Assembly (NCBI RefSeq): GCF_050948175.1
Contig: NC_135202.1
Span: forward strand, 1,550,001-1,614,000
Source of the DNA: Xylocopa sonorina
Taxonomy: Eukaryota; Arthropoda; Insecta; Hymenoptera; Apidae
Direction of reading: 5' to 3'
Length of the DNA: 64,000 nucleotides
How positions within the stretch are numbered: position 1 is the first letter of the stretch; the number at the start of each line of letters is the position of its first letter. Of this stretch, positions 34,197 through 45,540 are shown one piece after another. Position numbers and translations under genes: made by a program. The notes under the pieces are model-generated. The model did not search any database. It saw only the letters and a program-made list of their open reading frames with translations, and was not told where the DNA came from.

Positions 34197-34438
34197 GCCC
34201 CGTAAAAATATTGTAATCGACGAAATCATGGTTTCATAGCGAGGATGCCACAGTTTTTGCCAATATATCCCAGAAAAGCGGCATAAATATGGCATAAAAC
34301 TTTGTAAACTGTGCCTTTCGGAAGGATACACACATAACATTCTAATTTGCGCCGGAAATAATGCAACCAGAATAGTGAAAGCACATGCGCATGCTGTAGT
34401 TATGACGTTCGAGAGTGAATTATTACTCTACCCAACAT
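34197..34438 (+). pseudogene. piggyBac-2 transposase, downstream part
   Basis: The reading KNIVIDEIMVS, then YIPEKRHKYGIKLCKLCLSE, is the piggyBac region around the first catalytic Asp and the following RQYIPxKxHKYGIK block. It picks up immediately after the TTGA copy. Skipping piggyBac-1 and one TTAA gives an uninterrupted NTVKPRKNIVIDE across the join. A stop replaces the residue after MVS, and the gene ends in satellite near 34438. Confidence 0.8.
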
Positions 34439-34439
34439 G

Positions 34440-34650
34440 TCACAAGTGTAGAAGTAGGTAAGAATGATGCGATACACAGAACATGGCAACATTTTTGCTT
34501 TTTGCTTTCGAATTTAGCTTACTTATTTTGAAAATTTGGAATGAGATGCGCCTTTGAATTACATGGAGTATTAGACCTTTTCTGCTTTGACAAGCAGACC
34601 CTGTGCACCGTGATCTCGTTGCATGGAACAGTAAAATTCTCAATCATTAG
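34440..34650 (-). repeat. Satellite block 5 (short)
   Basis: About 200 bp of subfamily B in reverse orientation between piggyBac-2 and the copia remnant; degenerate. Confidence 0.65.
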
Positions 34651-34662
34651 GCATAATATTAT

Positions 34663-35430
34663 CTATTGGCCATAATTTCTAATGGCCTTCCAAGATTTTT
34701 CATCAAACATGGTTTTTCTGGTCTTATCATGAAAATAAGCTATGGAACCAAAAATTCGTAAATACTTTACTTTTGGCTTTTTATCAAGCCACATTTCAAA
34801 TGGCGTTTTACTTTGTTTTAAAGCCTTTGTTCGGCTTAAGTTTATTAAATACATCACAGTTATAGCTGCCCCCCCCCCCCCAGAAAACTTTACTTAAACT
34901 GGCACCACTTATCGTGCGTGCGTTTTCTGTTATGGTTCTGACCATTCTCTCAGAAACACCAATTGGGGGGTTCGCGGAACTTTTAGATGGTTACTAGTAC
35001 CTTTTTCTATACAATAATCTTTCATCTCGTTTGACAGATATTCTATGCCATTATCGCTATACAAGTGAACAACTTTTAAATTCAAATGAGTTTCGCTTCT
35101 AGTTACAAAATCTCAGGAGAAAATAATTCTTTCCACTAATAGTTGAAGGAATAATAAAACCATATACATCTGAATGAATAATAAACAGTGCAAGCGCTTT
35201 ACATGCTCCTATTCATTACCTGTTCGAATGATAATCGTGCTTGTTTACCTTTAATGCCAGCCTCACATAAATTATTATTCGGCACTATCATTTCAATATG
35301 ATTTTGCACCTTTGACCATTTTTTTATTCTTTAATTCTACGAATTTTTATCTTTCAATGCGGCCCAAACACCGATGCCACAGTCCATAGTCATTATTTAC
35401 TGCACTATAAATCTAGTGATTAATCAATGT
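34663..35430 (-). pseudogene. copia integrase remnant
   Basis: The minus-strand translation contains CEAGIKGKQARLSFE and LLFIHSDVYG (end of the zinc domain and start of the core), GKNYFLL, a degraded ENGQNHNRKRT-like segment (normally after ENG.AER.NRT), then MYLINLSRTKALKQSKTPFE and WLDKKPKVKYLRIFGS from the core end. A C13 run (34869-34881 on the plus strand) falls between the Trp and Ala codons of the usual WAxA motif and shifts the frame. Inactive. Confidence 0.82.
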
Positions 35431-35531
35431 TTCACCATTTTCCATTTGAAAATCAGTAATAGATAAGTTATTTTTTTCCTTACCTTTCATTACTTTCTGA
35501 CCAGTTTTCAGTACTTCAACGTTTCCATCTG

Positions 35532-35804
35532 TCACAAATGCAATGTCCAGTCCTCTTTGCATCCTTCTAACGGACAGCACCTTTCTGCCACCAAAATCTT
35601 TAAAGGTGGACTCAACTCCTTGAATGTCGGAAAGACATTGTCACATTTGACAATGTGATGCGACGCTCCGGAATCCAACAAAATCTTTAATTTGTTTGTA
35701 TCGTTTTCCCCATTTTCATTGTACCCTGCCACAAAGGCAAACGAGGATGTCCCAGCCTTTTCAATATCCATTTCTTCTGTTACTTGAGTTGCCTGGGCGG
35801 TCAT
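35532..35804 (-). pseudogene. copia aspartic protease remnant
   Basis: The minus-strand reading ILLDSGASHHIVKCDNVFPT carries the Asp-Ser-Gly-Ala active site and the HH typical of copia proteases, followed by FKELSPPLKILVAER. The protease cleaves the gag-pol polyprotein. It lies directly downstream of gag on the minus strand, as expected. Confidence 0.88.
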
Positions 35805-36595
35805 CCTTTTCTTATCAGCGTGCTGGAGCGCTGTTTTTAAATAAAAACATTCTTTTATTTTATACGCCTTTCGTCCACAATGATGGAATTTTATATTTTT
35901 TGTCCTTTGGTCTTTTTAAAAGATCCCATTTTTCCGTTTCTATTGTTTTGTCTTTTATGCAATTTTGAATTAAAATTGTCTCTATCGTTATGTATCTTTT
36001 GAATATGTAATACTTTCGCGCTTGTCGAGCAGTCTGTTCGTAATTTTACTTCGTGCTCCAATAAACGAGTTTTTACCTACGCTAATGTTAAGTTGTCTTC
36101 GGACAACGTTTCTATTGCAGTAATTACTCCGTCGTAGCACGTTGGAAGGGTTAGCAGTAAATGGGAAGCTTTATCCGTTTCTTCTAATTCTGCACATGCT
36201 GCTAAGAGTTCCGTGATTATGCCGTTGAGTGTTGTAGAGATGTTTGATCAAGGGCTGCTCTCCCTGTAGTTTTAAACTTAATAGTTTTTTATAACAGCCA
36301 ATTGCATGGCTAAATTCTCCCTTTCATATATGCCATTAAATTTCTGCAAAATTTCAGCAGTAGTCTTTGCATTATTTGCGAAGCTCAAAAACGAATCTGC
36401 CAAATATTCAGCAATAATACCTTTTGCAATCCTCTTTGCTTTCCTCCAATTTTCAGTTATTTTTGCTGGAATGGGGTCATCAATATCTTTGATGACATCT
36501 AATTCGCTTAATAGTGCACGAATTCACAATTTCCACATTCTGTAACGATCACCATCAAATTGTTTAATGTTCTTCTTGGTTTTTGCACTATCCAT
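35805..36595 (-). pseudogene. copia gag (UBN2-type) remnant
   Basis: It starts with ATG at 36595-36593 (MDSAKTKKNIKQFDGDRY), followed by W, the early tryptophan of copia gag. Further on come IDDPIPAKITENWRKAKRIA, FNGIYERENLAMQL, and LLLTLPTCYDGVITAIETLS, which match the order of UBN2 gag domains. At least two in-frame stops and frame changes occur. The zinc knuckle normally near the C-terminus is not evident. Confidence 0.85.
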
Positions 36596-36776
36596 ATTTT
36601 TTATTTTTTAAAGACAGATTTATATTCACTAATAATGTTCCTCTTATGGTTTAAGCACTTATTTATACTTCTAATATTACACTTATAATCACGCTTAATG
36701 TTTTCCCTTATATTAAACAAAAGTTATCACTAAGAAGAATATCTACTAAAATATTAATACTATTAAAATAAATAAA

Positions 36777-36790
36777 CTGGGCCCATAACC
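36777..36790 (-). promoter_or_regulatory. copia primer-binding site
   Basis: The minus strand reads ggttatgggcccag immediately inside the LTR. This is the copia-class primer site, complementary to the internal half-molecule region of initiator tRNA-Met. Confidence 0.8.
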
Positions 36791-37119
36791 TATTTAAATT
36801 ATGGGTAATAATAATAAATGAAAAGCTGCCCAGAGTTCTTTATAGTCGTTTACATTATTCTTATAGTTTGAAGGCACGTCCGTACGTTTTGAAAACTCTA
36901 CTAGTTTTGAGGACTCCGCATAAGAAATTTAGTGTCCTCCCCACAAAAAAGAATTGACGACGCAAAATCTGTACGTGTTATTCTTTCAGGCCTCCAGGTA
37001 TAATCTGTCGGGAACCCTACTCAAACTGATAGAACTGTTCTACAGTTTATATACTGGATTCTCTTTCCTAACACAAGATTCACTTTTGTTCCACCGTTGG
37101 CATGTAAAATAATCCAACA
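36791..37119 (-). mobile_element. copia 5' LTR (~329 bp)
   Basis: On the minus strand it starts TGTTGGATTATT, as copia LTRs do, contains a TATA-like agtatataaactg, and ends immediately before the primer-binding site. The canonical terminal CA is not preserved. Confidence 0.7.
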
Positions 37120-37129
37120 CAGACAACCA

Positions 37130-38192
37130 TAGAATCACATTATTTTCAAATGTATGACACGCGGGCACTATGAAGCGCCTTCCCGTTGCACGGACCTGTA
37201 GAATACATACTCCTTAGAAACGTTGAACAAGATAAGTATAATGTTATGCATAGCAGATTTCAGCTTACTTACTTTGAACGTTGAAGCATTGGACCTCTAC
37301 TCTATTGACAAGCAAACAATGTGAAGCGCCATTGTTTTGCATTTAACTGTAGAATTCACATTCTTTGTAAGTGTAGAAGTATACAAGCATAATGACATGT
37401 TTAGAAGATTACAGCTTTCTTACTTTGAAATGTTGAAACGAGATGCGACATCGCGTTATATGAAGTATTACAAATTTATTGCATCGACACGAAAACATCT
37501 AGAAACGCTATCCCCTTGTAAGGTGATGTATGTTTCACATTCTTTTGAAGTGTAGATGCAGGTAAACATAACGCGTTGCACAGAATATTACATCTGAACA
37601 TGTAATATTGGAATGAGATGAGACATCGCTGAATGAAATACTAGAACTCTATTGCATCGACTCGTAGATACCTAGAAACGCTATGCCGTTGCAAGGAAGG
37701 ATAGGATTCACATTGTTTTGTAGTGTAGAAGCAGATAAGCATAATCCATTACAAAATACGTTACGACTCACCTACTTTGAAACGTTGAAATGAAATGCGC
37801 TATCGCGATCTATGATGCATAGGAACTCTAATGCTTTGGCACGCAAAAACAATGAAACACGATCGCGTTGCATGAAATATTCGTAATCTGATTCTTCTGC
37901 AGAGGAGTAGCAGACGAGCATATTGCATTGCATAGAACATTACTACTTACTCGCTTTGAAACATTGGAATGAAATGTGTCATCGCGCTACATGAAGCGTT
38001 AGAACTCTATTTCTTCGATACTTACAAATCCTATGAATTCTACGGTTGCATGCAATGTGATGGCGTTTCATAGTGTCTGCGTGCCAATGCATGAGAGTTC
38101 TAATGCTTCATACAACGCGATAGCCCATCTCATTTCAACGTTTCAAGGTAAGTTATTTGTAATGTTCAATGCATTGCATTATACTTCTTTTA
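37130..38192 (-). repeat. Satellite block 6
   Basis: Reverse-oriented monomers to about 38020, then a forward run to the 3' end of element Y. 37370-38010 is the inverted partner of 31210-31830. Confidence 0.87.
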
Positions 38193-39010
38193 TTGTCTGC
38201 CCTACACCAGGACGGTGATCAGGCGTGCTTCTTTACCCAGACGGGTATACACGACCGATTCTACCATCTATCACCTAGTTACACCCACCTCACTGAAACA
38301 GTCGATGGAAAAATCCAGATGTGCCCCAGCGCCTTTGAGGACTCACCGCGAGTGAGCCCTTCAGTAACCCCTGCGGTCAATCGAGACCATGGTCCCGATC
38401 GGCCGCCGGGGCATCCACGGGGACCTCGGGGTGGCGGACTCACAGCGTGCTCGCGTGCACGCACACTCTGATCCTGCCTAATATCCTACCTATTCAACGT
38501 TTTTAATCTCGCGAGGGAGGGAAAGCGCTCAACGAAGACGGCTGACTGCGAAGGCTGCAGCGCCGCTCCGCCTTGCCCTGACGCTCCGACAACGCCAGAG
38601 TGAACGGTTTCCAAGTTCGGGGGGGGGGGGGGGGAGTACGGTCTCCGATTTTTATTTATATTTATGATGGAGTAAGCCTACTTCAAAAACCTTTTCAGCC
38701 AGAACGATTCCTGGTAGAAGTCGGCGAGCGCGGAGGAGGCCTCTGGCGACGACACCAAATATGGTGCCGCTTCCGGCCAATTCCACTTATTTGCTGGGAC
38801 GAAAGAACGCAGAAATATACTCTGCAGATCGAAAATCGAACATTCCAGGAGGAAGTGGCCAACCGTGTCCACCGCGCCACCACAGACACATGTCAGGTCA
38901 TCGACAACGGTGTACGCCGAAAGGCGAGCCATAAAGTTACCGTGCCTTGACAATACCTGCGTGGTGTTATGATTCGGCTTCAACCAGTTGGTGGGCAACC
39001 TCTCCCGGAT

Positions 39011-39025
39011 GTCTTTAAATAAGGC
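39011..39025. repeat. 15 bp target duplication (left) in Y ORF2
   Basis: gtctttaaataaggc at 39011-39025 recurs exactly at 39535-39549. On the minus strand it encodes Ala-Leu-Phe-Lys-Asp, which is therefore present twice in the broken ORF2. Confidence 0.93.
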
Positions 39026-39534
39026 AGGGTTCCAGAACCTGGGTGTCCAGGAAGTACCCATCCCCACCTCCTCGTGGTGGAACCTGGGCGCCGGGCTTGC
39101 CCGGTGGCTAACGGGTCTCTGGGGCTACTATATCGAATTAAACTAGGACTCGGAGGTTTGGTGCATTATCGATTGCTCAAAATAGTCCGAATCTTTTCGT
39201 AGAGCAAACATGAATAGACTGAGCAGGCAGCCTGGTGCATCTATAAATTTGGCCAAACTGATGCACAATAATTCAAAAAGGGTCAGGGTGAGCGTGTTCG
39301 CCTCCCCGAGGTTCCCCGTGGATACTCCGGCGGTTAGGATTCGTCCTCTCCGACGGAGTAGCTGAAAGACTCGCCCGCTGGGAATGGCGCCGCGGCACAT
39401 CTGGATTTTTCCATCGCCCCTTTCAGTGAGGTGGGAGTAACTGGTTGGTAGATGGTAGATTCCGTCAGGGTATAGCCGTACGGCTCAGGAACCGCGCCCG
39501 ATCACCGTCCTGGTGTAGGGCAGACAATAAATCT
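39026..39534 (+). mobile_element. Non-autonomous 0.5 kb retroelement N, copy 2
   Basis: 509 bp with an exact 15 bp target duplication, inserted in Y ORF2 in opposite orientation to Y. The head (ccacctcctcgtggtggaac, ggtggctaacggg) resembles the R1b 5' UTR. The tail (accgtcctggtgtagggcag plus acaataaa) resembles the Y 3' end. It is close in sequence and length to 23243-23760. It has no long frame of its own. Confidence 0.9.
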
Positions 39535-42500
39535 GTCTTTAAATAAGGCGAACGTTGTGCGGCCTTTGTGGGAAATCCTCCATGAAGTTTGCCACATGTT
39601 CGTCGCCTCTTTCTTTACCCTTTTGACACCGTCATCTAGTCCGCTTTGAATGACGGTATCCCCGACCTTGGTGTCTTTTCCTCTACGAAGATTGTAGAGG
39701 GCCCTATGCTGCTGGACGACGATATCGACGGGGGTCGCGCCGGCCACCACGCACGCATCCTCCCACGATGTCCGGCGATAAGCATCGGTAACCGCGATCA
39801 AAGCGCGACGCTGCGCGGAACTGAGCACTCTCAACTCTCTCTCCGTACACAGGTCGGCCCATCCCGCGGAAGCATATGCCACCATTGGGATGAACACTCC
39901 TCTGTAATTGCTGGAGAGCGAACTGAAGCGGAGCCCCCCACGAACGCCTCGCCAGCCAACTCATCGTTGTGAATAGCGACCCGACTTTGTCGCTTAGGTA
40001 CCTACAATGGGTTCTGACGCCCATTCCTGCATCTAAGTATACGCAAAGATATCGTACCGCGGGTTTAAATTTTAGTCGGCGGTCAGTCTTGGAAGACCGA
40101 ACGGCCTTGCGTTTTCGATCGGGACCGGCACCTCTCCTTCGACCTAATATTGGCCTCTCGATTCAGCCACTCTTGAATACGATTTTCTCAGTCTTTGTGG
40201 CCGAGATTTCGAGTTTAGTTGAGCTACACCATTGGAGAATCTGGTCAACGATTTGTTGACCTTGATTTTCAATTTCGTGTCTACTATTGCCGCCCACGAA
40301 AACGATGAGATCGTCCGCGTAGGTGACAAACCTATTCTCAACTGTGGTCTTTAGTGACCGTAGGAGATCGTCGAACATAAGGTTCCAGCAAGCAGGGCCG
40401 AGTACGGAGCTTTGCGGGCACCCCCTCGTCGTCCGCTTCGAAACACGTTTGGAACCTATGGCGATGCTATCCCGTCGACCGAAAACGTTCCGAGGGCAGT
40501 CGCGCTCCTTTAATGATTCTAAAACTAATGGCCACCAGACGTTGCCTAAAGCCCCAGAAATGTCGAAGAGCAACGCCACAACATATCGACGCACAGAGGC
40601 ATCGACCATGCGGTACAGCTCCACGACCGCGTCCTCCGTCGACTTCCCGGGCGTGAACCCGTACTGCCGATCGGAGATCCATCGGGAGCCAACGACATCT
40701 GGTATAAACGCTTCTGGAGAAGCTTTTCGAAGTTTCCCTATAACCGAGAGGAGGCAAATCGGACGGTAGAATTTTGGATCCTTCTCGTCCTTCCCCTCGC
40801 CCTTCAGGAGAACTCGGAGGGAGCCCTCTTTCTGGAAAGACGACCCATCGAAGGCATCCGTTGAGAAGCCGTGTAACTTCGCCGGGGATAACTCTAACTG
40901 CGGCCTTCAGCACGCCGACCTCGATGTGGTCCGGTCCTGATGCCTTTTTATTATTGAACGTCTTAACTGCACTCGCGACTTCCGCTTCCGTGAAGGGAGC
41001 AGCGTCGGGAGTGTCGGGTGCGATGCGTGCACCCTCCCTAATTGCACGCTGCGCCGGCATGTCTTCTACTTCCCGGTCGTCTGGAATGTGGGCCTTCAGG
41101 AGCAAGCTGGCGGTTTCGCGGCTATCACACGTTGTCTCGCTACCACGCCGGGGTGTACTGAGTACTCTCTCGACTCGGAGTTTGTTCGCCTGGAGTTTAT
41201 ATACGAGACTCCAGGGCCCCGAGTTCCCGTTCGACGTTACAAACCACTGCCAGCTTTCGAGTTTCGTCCGCTTCACCTTTCTACTGTATTCTCGCAAAGA
41301 GGTGTGATATTTTCGTAGTTCTCCGCAGCGAGCGGTTTCGTTTCTTTCCTCCTGGAGAGCACGACGTAGACGGTACACAGACTTCTTTAGTTTCGTTAGT
41401 TCGCGGGTCCACCATGGGTTGGACTTCCTAAAAATTCTTTTTCGTGACATCCTTTCGACTTCTGCCATAGATTCGACCCTTAAGGTTTCGAGCCTCGATC
41501 TAGAGTGATCGGCCAGGCATTCGGAAAAGAGCTCCCATTCGACCCGACGAGTGTCGAACCGAGTGCTCGCTTCGCCCCGTCCCGCCGCTTCGGCTCTCGG
41601 CACTCTCAGCCCGATATCTGTGGTGTTATGATCACTGTTTACACAGCCGCTTCTGACCCTCCAGCCCCGAATAAGGGGGAGCATGGATGGCGACGCCAGG
41701 GTAACATCGGTAACCAAAAATGCAAGAATGCAAGAAAGCAAAAACGAGCTCCTCGAATTGAGTTCCTCTATCGTTTGTGCTCTGTGGCCCCCAGAGTGAC
41801 AACCGAGTGTTGGCATCTAGCGAAACTAAGAGCCTCTTCCCCCTCAGGGAACGAAACACCACTTCGAGGTGCCTGAGGTGTCTCGATATCGTCGCTAAAC
41901 TGGAAGTAGCATGACACGACATATACGGAGAAGCCGGGCACCAGCACCTCCGCGCAAACACAGTGCGGGGCGCTAAGCTGCAAGACAAAAATCATTTCAA
42001 ATCAAGGATTGTAAACGGCGACTGCTGCCCACGGGTATTGTGAGCTGACGGCCGCCACCCTCGTTCCGATTCCAAAACCGCTCAAGGTGTGGCTCGAGCC
42101 CAGCGTCCTAACGTATGATTCCTGCAATAGCAGGACGTCTAAACGCTTCTGAGCTACGAGCTGACTCATCTCTCCTGATACCGTAGCTGAATACTGCATA
42201 TTCAGCTGCAAAATTCTAATTCCCGTGGACGCAATTACGGACACGGGCGTCGGCGTCGACATCGGTACGGTCACGATGGGGTTGGGTTGGGTCGCGGTCG
42301 CGAAGGTTATCACGGGGCTAATATTTACGTCTATGTTTCCGATTTCGCGATTTCCTACTTTGTACTCAGCCGGAGATACTGAATCCGACCTGATTCCCTC
42401 GTCGCATCTAGTTAAGCGGACTTGGACAGCACGAAGGCTGTGACCTTGAAGCCGCGTCAAAGTCGTGTTCGCAGGAGCACACCCGGCCGCGGCATGGCGA

Positions 42501-42600
42501 TGAGGCCTGAGGGTGGTCGTCATCGAGCGCGTCACCGGTCGGCTATGCTGCTCGACAATGGGGCCAACGCCAGGGGAGGAGGTCACGGGCCGAAGATTTT

Positions 42601-44780
42601 TCGCCCGCCTTGGCCTATATTAACTCTTCATACTTCGAGTAAAGGTGGGGTCGTCGATTCCCATCGGCGTGCGTCGGACACCGCTCTGCCTCGTGGTGCT
42701 TTCTTACGTTTGGGGGGGGGGGGGGGGGGTGTACGGTCGTCGCTCCCTATCAGCGCGCACCGGCGCTGCCCTGCCCGGGGCGCGGTTTCCGGTTATTCGA
42801 TGTTCCGAATAAAACGCCAAGGGAACGCTCGCTAGAGCCGCTTCTGCTTCTACTTTTATGTTCCGGTTTGTGTGTATGATGTATATCTTTTCTGCAGCGG
42901 GCGCTGCCGAGGACATACGTGTGTGGTGTTTTAGTGTTTAGTAAGATCGTCCGCCCACGATTTTCGAGTCCCAACGTCGAACTAAGTTATCCCTGGTCTA
43001 CCTGCGGCACCCTTTACGTCGCTCGGCAGGTAGCTGGGACCCTTGCGATGACTAGCTTTGATGCTATTCATCTATGTGTTTACGCTTTACTTAGGTTTTA
43101 GGACTCCTATGTTTTTGTTTTTGTTTTTCTTTCAAGACTGCGGTTCTGTTCGGCAGAACTCATGCGAGGGCTTCGTCAGTGACCGCGGTCTGGCATTTAT
43201 CTAGACACTCGCAGGAGCTTCTTCTGGAATTTGTAGACTAGCACATGGCAGGACTCACGCCGGGGATTCCCGGAGGAGATAGCGATGTCGACCCTGGCAC
43301 GGTTTAGACTCACGAAATTCTCGTTATCTCCAGTAATCCGCGGTTCGGCCATGCACGTCCGCGCCTCGGTGTTTTTGTTCGTGTGTTAATGTGTGTGTTT
43401 TGTGTGCGCAGCAAAGGGTACACGTGGTTGATTCCTCGTTCCGATGGTATTTCGGGGCGGGTCATCAAGAGTCTTAAATAAAGCGGGCCATCCGTGGACG
43501 GAATTCAGGGTCTCGTATTTGAAATTGGGTATCCGCTGATCGTCCGTCAAACATTAAGAAATATCTATCGCAAATACTTAAAAATATTCACCCGGTCGAT
43601 TGGGGCCCTTGGGACGGTCAGCTGCGTGGTTAACCACCTGGAAGATACGTATTACGGCCGCTTGGCTCATTCGAGACCCCTTTATTTCGAAAACCTCAGC
43701 CAAGTACGAGCCAGGTTATATATGCCCATGTACCTTGGAAAGCGAATAGGCCAGCCGGCGAGAGATCGCCGCTAGTTTCCCGACATCTAATTTCGATCCG
43801 GGACCTCGCGTGGCAGGTGTTATTGCCAGTAACTATTTGGCCGTCGAGAATATTTACTTACAAAATATTTACTTCCATAATATTCGAAAATATTAACTTC
43901 GAAAATATTTGCTTCCGAACTGTCCACTACCGGTCCCGTTATTTCGCAGGTCATAAAAATAGCCGCAGTTACCTGGGGTTTTCCGTAAATGTCAGCAGCA
44001 TGTTGCCTTCGAGAAAGTCTTTGGAATAAAATAAATATATTCTGGACTTTCGACCTCTAAATTTTTCCCTATTTCTAAATTCTCGATTTTCGAACATGGA
44101 TCCTTCGATTTTTCGATGTTTTATCAATATCGCTCGAGGTCCGACTAACCGCCCGAGTCTCGGATGCCGGGGACATTTAATCAAGGCACTAAGTGCCCAC
44201 TACTACACAAAATTTCACCACTACCCACCAGTCGGGAGTCCCATACGCCAACCTGGCCGATCGCTTCCCAGCTCGGAACGTGGAGTCGCCGCTCCCCAAC
44301 GGCGTGCACAATCACCGCTCCGTGCTTATGTCCAGGGCGGCGGCCAAGATGGCGTCCAATATGGCCGACGCCCTGTCACCTTCGATTAAAATATTTTTAA
44401 AATGGACTTACCTTTGCTGCTTCTTGTCCGATCTTCGTTCTTCTTATACCAAAATGAAGCTGACGTCGTTCCACGTATTTTGCTGTGTGGATGATGCCTG
44501 GGTCATGGGGTGGTTCCGTGAAACGAGACTGCAGGCCGTTGGCGTGAGTCCATCGGCGCATGGGTACCGCCCGCTCCAGGTTTTCACATTCACTATCACT
44601 TTTCTGTCCACATTTACACTGTATCACTGAAATTATTATCACTAGTTGTTCACAATCACTATAGAAACACTTTGTAACACTCTGTTTTAATTTCCCGACG
44701 ATATTTTTACCGAAAACACTACATTTTTACGGAGCGACGCGTAGCGTGACCGTCCCTGGCCGATCCAAGATGGCGACTCC
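42601..44780. other. Unclassified 2.2 kb upstream of Y
   Basis: I recognise no domain here. If Y is full length this would be its 5' UTR and gag, but no Cys/His knuckles are visible on the minus strand. The far end (44640-44780) reads like a retroelement leader on the minus strand (AGTG-rich, agtgattgtgaacaactagtg). The motif caagatggcg occurs twice on the plus strand, at about 44345 and 44767. 43840-43915 is a short array of gaaaatatttacttc-like units. Confidence 0.35.
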
Positions 44781-44867
44781 CCGCATTGCATTATACTTAT
44801 CTGTTTCTGCTCTTGAAAGGAATGAGTTCTACAAATTTGTGTAACGGGATAGCGCTTCTAAGTGTAA
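44781..44867 (+). repeat. Satellite block 7 (short)
   Basis: A partial subfamily B monomer (gcattgcattatacttatct). It is homologous, inverted, to the satellite next to unit L at 30959-31045. Confidence 0.75.
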
Positions 44868-45540
44868 TGTTGTGTGTAGCGCCTGCCACCCATTCCACAC
44901 ATAAGTCTTCTCGCACTTCCATCATCAACCCCTAGATTCAGCCAACCTGCCGCGCTCGCCTACAGCACCGACAACCTGCAGCGTTTACGCGAGCACTCCT
45001 GCACACGCTCACACGCACCAAGTAAAGCCATGTCACTCGAACCGACCAGTATACATGGCTCGTTCACACCAGGCATCGCTGTTTCAATCTCACCGACGAG
45101 CACTACGCTTCACTCCTACTAACCAATATATCTACCTCGCTAGCACCAAAGACGAACACCGTTGTCTACCTCGCACCGGTGGGATTTCGTCTTGCTAAAA
45201 GGCGCAGTCGCAGCCTATCGCCTCAATGGAGACTCTTCCAATTCAGGGAGCCGACTTTACCAGAACGTGTTCTCTACTTTTAACGATCTTACATACATAT
45301 ATATACTATATCCGGACTAATGTATTGCTGCATATAAGAATTTATAAATTCAAGTTACACACGTTAAGAATGCAAGACACGAACAACACACGTAATTGTA
45401 AGTTCATGCTATATTACTTGATTATACTATCTCATAAGTTAAACGCGAACGACGCGCCGCTAGTCCCACCACGAGACGCGAGTCCCCACTCTCTGTACAG
45501 CATGCTCCTCGCAACGATCCGTTAATACCCCACTCCCTGG
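44868..45540 (+). mobile_element. Solo-LTR-like unit L, arm 2
   Basis: Inverted counterpart of 30283-30958. It begins tgtgtagcgcctgccaccc. It is diverged from arm 1 by many substitutions and small indels up to about 45457, after which the two arms become nearly identical. Confidence 0.4.

Larger units (their letters stand above)
34660..37119 (-). mobile_element. Ty1/copia retrotransposon, 5' part (LTR, gag, protease, integrase)
   Basis: In minus orientation: LTR (36791-37119), primer-binding site, gag from 36595, protease near 35600-35700, and integrase to 34663, where the element is cut off by satellite. No reverse transcriptase or RNase H is present. The gene order (integrase would precede RT) and motifs identify Ty1/copia. 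Multiple stops and frameshifts. Confidence 0.88.
38678..42586 (-). pseudogene. Y ORF2: endonuclease and reverse transcriptase
   Basis: Order on the minus strand: endonuclease start RILQLNMQYSATVSGEM and LDVLLLQESYV (42000-42400), then LRGKRLLVSLDANTRLSLW and RGWRVRSGC...SDHN near 41630-41830. A helical linker (WWTRELTKLKKSVYRLRRAL) precedes the RT start FTEAEVASAVKTFNNKKASG. Frames shift from about 40870. The RT motifs LLFDISGALGNVWWPLVL, RGCPQSSVLGPACWN and YADDLIVF (40300-40560) follow. The C-terminus resumes after the insertion with LTCVCGGAVDTVGHFLLEC, a Cys/His motif. The reading suits the R1/I group of APE-type elements; R1 clade is likely. The catalytic Asp residues survive, but several frameshifts and the insertion inactivate it. 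Confidence 0.83.
38193..42600 (-). mobile_element. Element Y: APE-type non-LTR retrotransposon
   Basis: In minus orientation: ORF2 from about 42586 to 38678, then a ~0.48 kb 3' UTR ending ggtgtagggcagacaataaa at 38193 against satellite. It is not clear where the element begins; it may extend to 44780, where satellite resumes, but I find no gag in between. ORF2 contains a 509 bp insertion at 39026-39534. G16 and G18 runs occur in the 3' UTR (38619-38634) and just upstream of ORF2 (42712-42729), and both are followed by a similar gtacggtc. Confidence 0.83.

Noticed and set aside
44193..44630. 145-codon plus-strand frame upstream of Y
   Set aside because: No motif, and it is antisense to what looks like a retroelement leader; coding status cannot be supported.
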